A stretch of 64,000 nucleotides of DNA, from contig CM034550.1 in NCBI GenBank assembly GCA_020055645.1, positions 12,537,001-12,601,000 on the forward strand, in the 5' to 3' direction. The position numbers were made by a program, and so were the translations under genes. Position 1 is the stretch's first letter; each line of letters opens with the position of its first letter. The notes under the pieces were generated by a model. It did no database searches, had not been told where the DNA came from, and was given only the letters and a program-made list of their open reading frames with translations. This DNA comes from Tomocerus qinae. Taxonomy: Eukaryota > Arthropoda > Collembola > Entomobryomorpha > Tomoceridae. Of the stretch, positions 61,937 through 64,000 are shown piece after piece.

Positions 61937-62247
61937 GAAAAGTCCCTAAGGATCTGAACTTACTGGACTGGACCTAGGAGGGAAGAAGTGTAAATACCCA
62001 AAAAATTTACAGGAACTTTTTAAAGTGAACTCCTGTCGAAAATTTCATAATTTCCATATTTGTATTGAAGATATCGCCATTTCAAAATTACAAAAAACTC
62101 ATATTTTAGTGTTTGTCACTTTGAAACCGCGATTTCTTCATTACAAAGATAGAAAATATGAAATTTTCACAGGACTTATCTTTAAAAAGTTTCTGTGAAT
62201 TTTTTGGGTATTTACACTTCTTCGTATAGGTCCTTAGGGACTTTGCT
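61937..62247. repeat. inverted repeat with short loop
   Basis: Arms of about 150 bp: AGTCCCTAAGGA...GAAGAAGTGTAAATACCC near 61941-62000 is mirrored at 62206-62243. Probably another foldback element; no clear target duplication. Confidence 0.6.
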
Positions 62248-62344
62248 AAAAAGTAAAATTACATTGAATTTGATAGTCAAAAAACGGCCTGTTGTGTCAT
62301 AGCTACGCGTAAGTGTCCCTCTTAAATAACTATCAAGTCAAGTA

Positions 62345-62515
62345 ATTTTGCAAAAGGAACTTCTCTTCTCGAGGTGATTCTTCGAAGGCTCAGACTACAA
62401 ACTTTGAAAGCTTTCTCTTTTGCCATTGTTGCCGTTTGATGGTTTGGTTTTGAAAGCAGTGTCGGATGAAGAGGACGGGAAAACACTGCCTGAGAAAAGT
62501 GACTACAGAGCGCAC
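62345..62515 (+). promoter_or_regulatory. conserved 5' block of gene D
   Basis: Same ordered motifs as before gene C, ending with CCTGAGAAAAGTGAC at 62489-62503, 149 bp before the ATG. Similarity to the gene C flank starts abruptly near 62330 (AACTATCAAGT). Confidence 0.55.
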
Positions 62516-62651
62516 TGATGATTATGATGACTTAATAATATCATGAAGTATAATAGTTTTACTTAGTAACGTATAAGGACGCCATGTGAAAAGTGAAAGA
62601 CTGAAAGAAAGAACTGAATATTAAGTTGAACTAGATATAAACTGCTTGAAG

Positions 62652-64000
62652 ATGGAAAATTTCGACAAAAATCAATTACAAGAAGCCATAAAAAACGAAG
62701 ATATTGTAGTCCGGGGACGACGAAATAGGAGATCTCGCTCCATGACACAAAATGAAAGGGTTCAGCAAACCAATTCAAGTCAAGCCAATGGAATCGAAAG
62801 GGGAATTCCTCGTATGGTAACAACCACGATACGCCACGGCATTCGAGTGATTGGAACAAAACGGAATCCCAATAAGCCCAATAATAGTGTGAAAGCTATT
62901 TCGACAATCGACAGAATTTATGAAACAAATGTGTACAAAAAATACAAGGAAGATCTACAAAAATATTCTCATGAAAAACAAAAATCAAAAACTAGCACAA
63001 AGACTGAAAACAATGTATTTCTGGACCTTGGTAAACAATTAATTGGAAACAACAGAAAAGAAGCAACTGTTTTCCAGCATCACTACACACAAGGTTCGAA
63101 ATATCCAACAATTTCAAAAGATAGAACGACGAATTCAAGTAAAAATGTTAATGACTCGGGAAAAAGTTCGGAAAGTTGGTCCGAGTATGTTCAATCTGAA
63201 AGTGAGAGAAATATTAGCGAACCCAAGAAGCTAGGGTCGCAATATAAGAAGAAAATCAGCAACATTAATACCAAACGACAGAGCACAAAAAGGAAATTAA
63301 GAAAAAGTGACAGAAATAACCCAGATACTAAAAAATATCGTTTTTCCAGTAAAAAGGTTTCTTTTCCAGCAGTAAGAACATTGTATTCTACAAAAATACA
63401 AAGGCATAATGTGTCAATGCGTCCACCAAATGTCCATAAATCATGTTCTGAAACGGTAAAAGTTTTGGAAAATCAAAAGAATCCATCCAACAATAATAAC
63501 ATCAACAACAATATTTCAGTCAAATCTTCCAAGTGCAAAAGCTTTATTGACATCGCCAATGGATGGAGAGAGCAAATCTACGAAGTGCAAATTGCAGAAG
63601 TGCCTCAGAAATTTGGTAACTACTATTTAGCAACTAAAGTACCAGGCCCACATAGGGGGGAAGGGGGCCCTGACTCCTCTCCCGGGAATCGTAAAATTGA
63701 AAGAAAATTTTGTTTTAAAATCCAAAAGTTTTTCGAAATTGGTGTTTAATTTCACTTAAAGTTTGTCGACCACCCCTGAAATATTTTCTGGCAGAGGCCC
63801 TGACTATTACAAGTTGTAGAATAACTATTTTCAATGTTTCAAGTGGATATTATAGAATAATAAATTGCTAATATTAACTATCATTTCCAAAGGGAAAGGT
63901 GTTGAAAAAAAACCCAGACCAGAATCTGAAGAGGTAAGATCAACTTTGAACTCACAGCTCGGACAGTCTCATAAAATAGATGATTCCGAAAGTGAATCCT
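62652..64000 (+). CDS. gene D: fourth paralogue, start only
   Basis: Exon 1 (62652-63615, 964 nt, donor GTAACT, phase 1) and the start of exon 2 (63893 to the window end). The protein begins MENFDKNQLQEAIKNEDIV and is nearly the same as C over exon 1, including the RSKKVSF-type block as SSKKVSFPAVRTLYS. The shared AGTTTTTCGAAATTGGTGTTTAA stretch in intron 1 also occurs only in C, so C and D are the youngest pair. Whether D carries an exon-4 array cannot be seen here. Confidence 0.75.

Overview
The window is animal nuclear DNA. Genes are split by many short GT-AG introns, AATAAA signals follow the genes, and there is no bacterial gene organisation. A BEL/Pao retrotransposon, hAT-like and TA-duplicating foldback elements, AT-rich spacers and a Pelle/IRAK-type kinase point to an invertebrate. 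An arthropod is plausible, but the species cannot be read from the sequence.

Left part (1-10147). The 3' part of a Pelle/IRAK-like kinase gene (+ strand, 15-1319) is followed by the last exons of a small unrecognised membrane-protein gene on the - strand (1797-2364). A full-length 7.0-kb BEL/Pao element (2509-9501, - strand) with 492-bp LTRs that read identical and a GTCAT target duplication lies next to it. The element appears to sit in the first coding exon of that membrane-protein gene.

Main part (10148-64000). A head-to-tail family of paralogous genes, all on +, fills the rest: A (10148-18934), B (22628-30897), C (40827-56863), a decayed 3' fragment (60006-61160) and the start of D (62652 to the window end). 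I reconstructed 17 exon types with consistent reading phase. The protein has a long disordered basic Ser/Asn/Lys-rich N-terminal tail, seven hydrophobic segments, a Thr-rich mucin-like stalk and three Cys-containing C-terminal modules, two of which share a Cys pattern. I do not recognise the family. By exon arithmetic A codes for about 1689 aa and B for about 1746 aa.

Gene C is the most striking. The single exon 4 of A and B has become 19 tandem exon-plus-intron units (14 at 42736-46088 and 5 at 49642-50737). Every unit is a multiple of three and phase 1 at both ends. The array is split by a 3.4-kb composite of mobile DNA (46162-49602).

Spacers and introns hold mobile DNA: foldback elements with TA duplications (12309-13492 inside old exon 6 of A, 20415-21475, 33453-39170, 48179-48646, 58679-59813); a 150-bp hAT-like MITE with an 8-bp duplication; a non-autonomous LTR element (33641-38404) nested in a foldback element; a 1.4-kb minisatellite of 21-bp units; a possible tRNA-derived SINE; and a LINE fragment. 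The A-D genes share a conserved 5' block about 130-160 bp upstream of the ATG and, where visible, a shared polyadenylation block. This suggests the whole transcription unit was duplicated each time.
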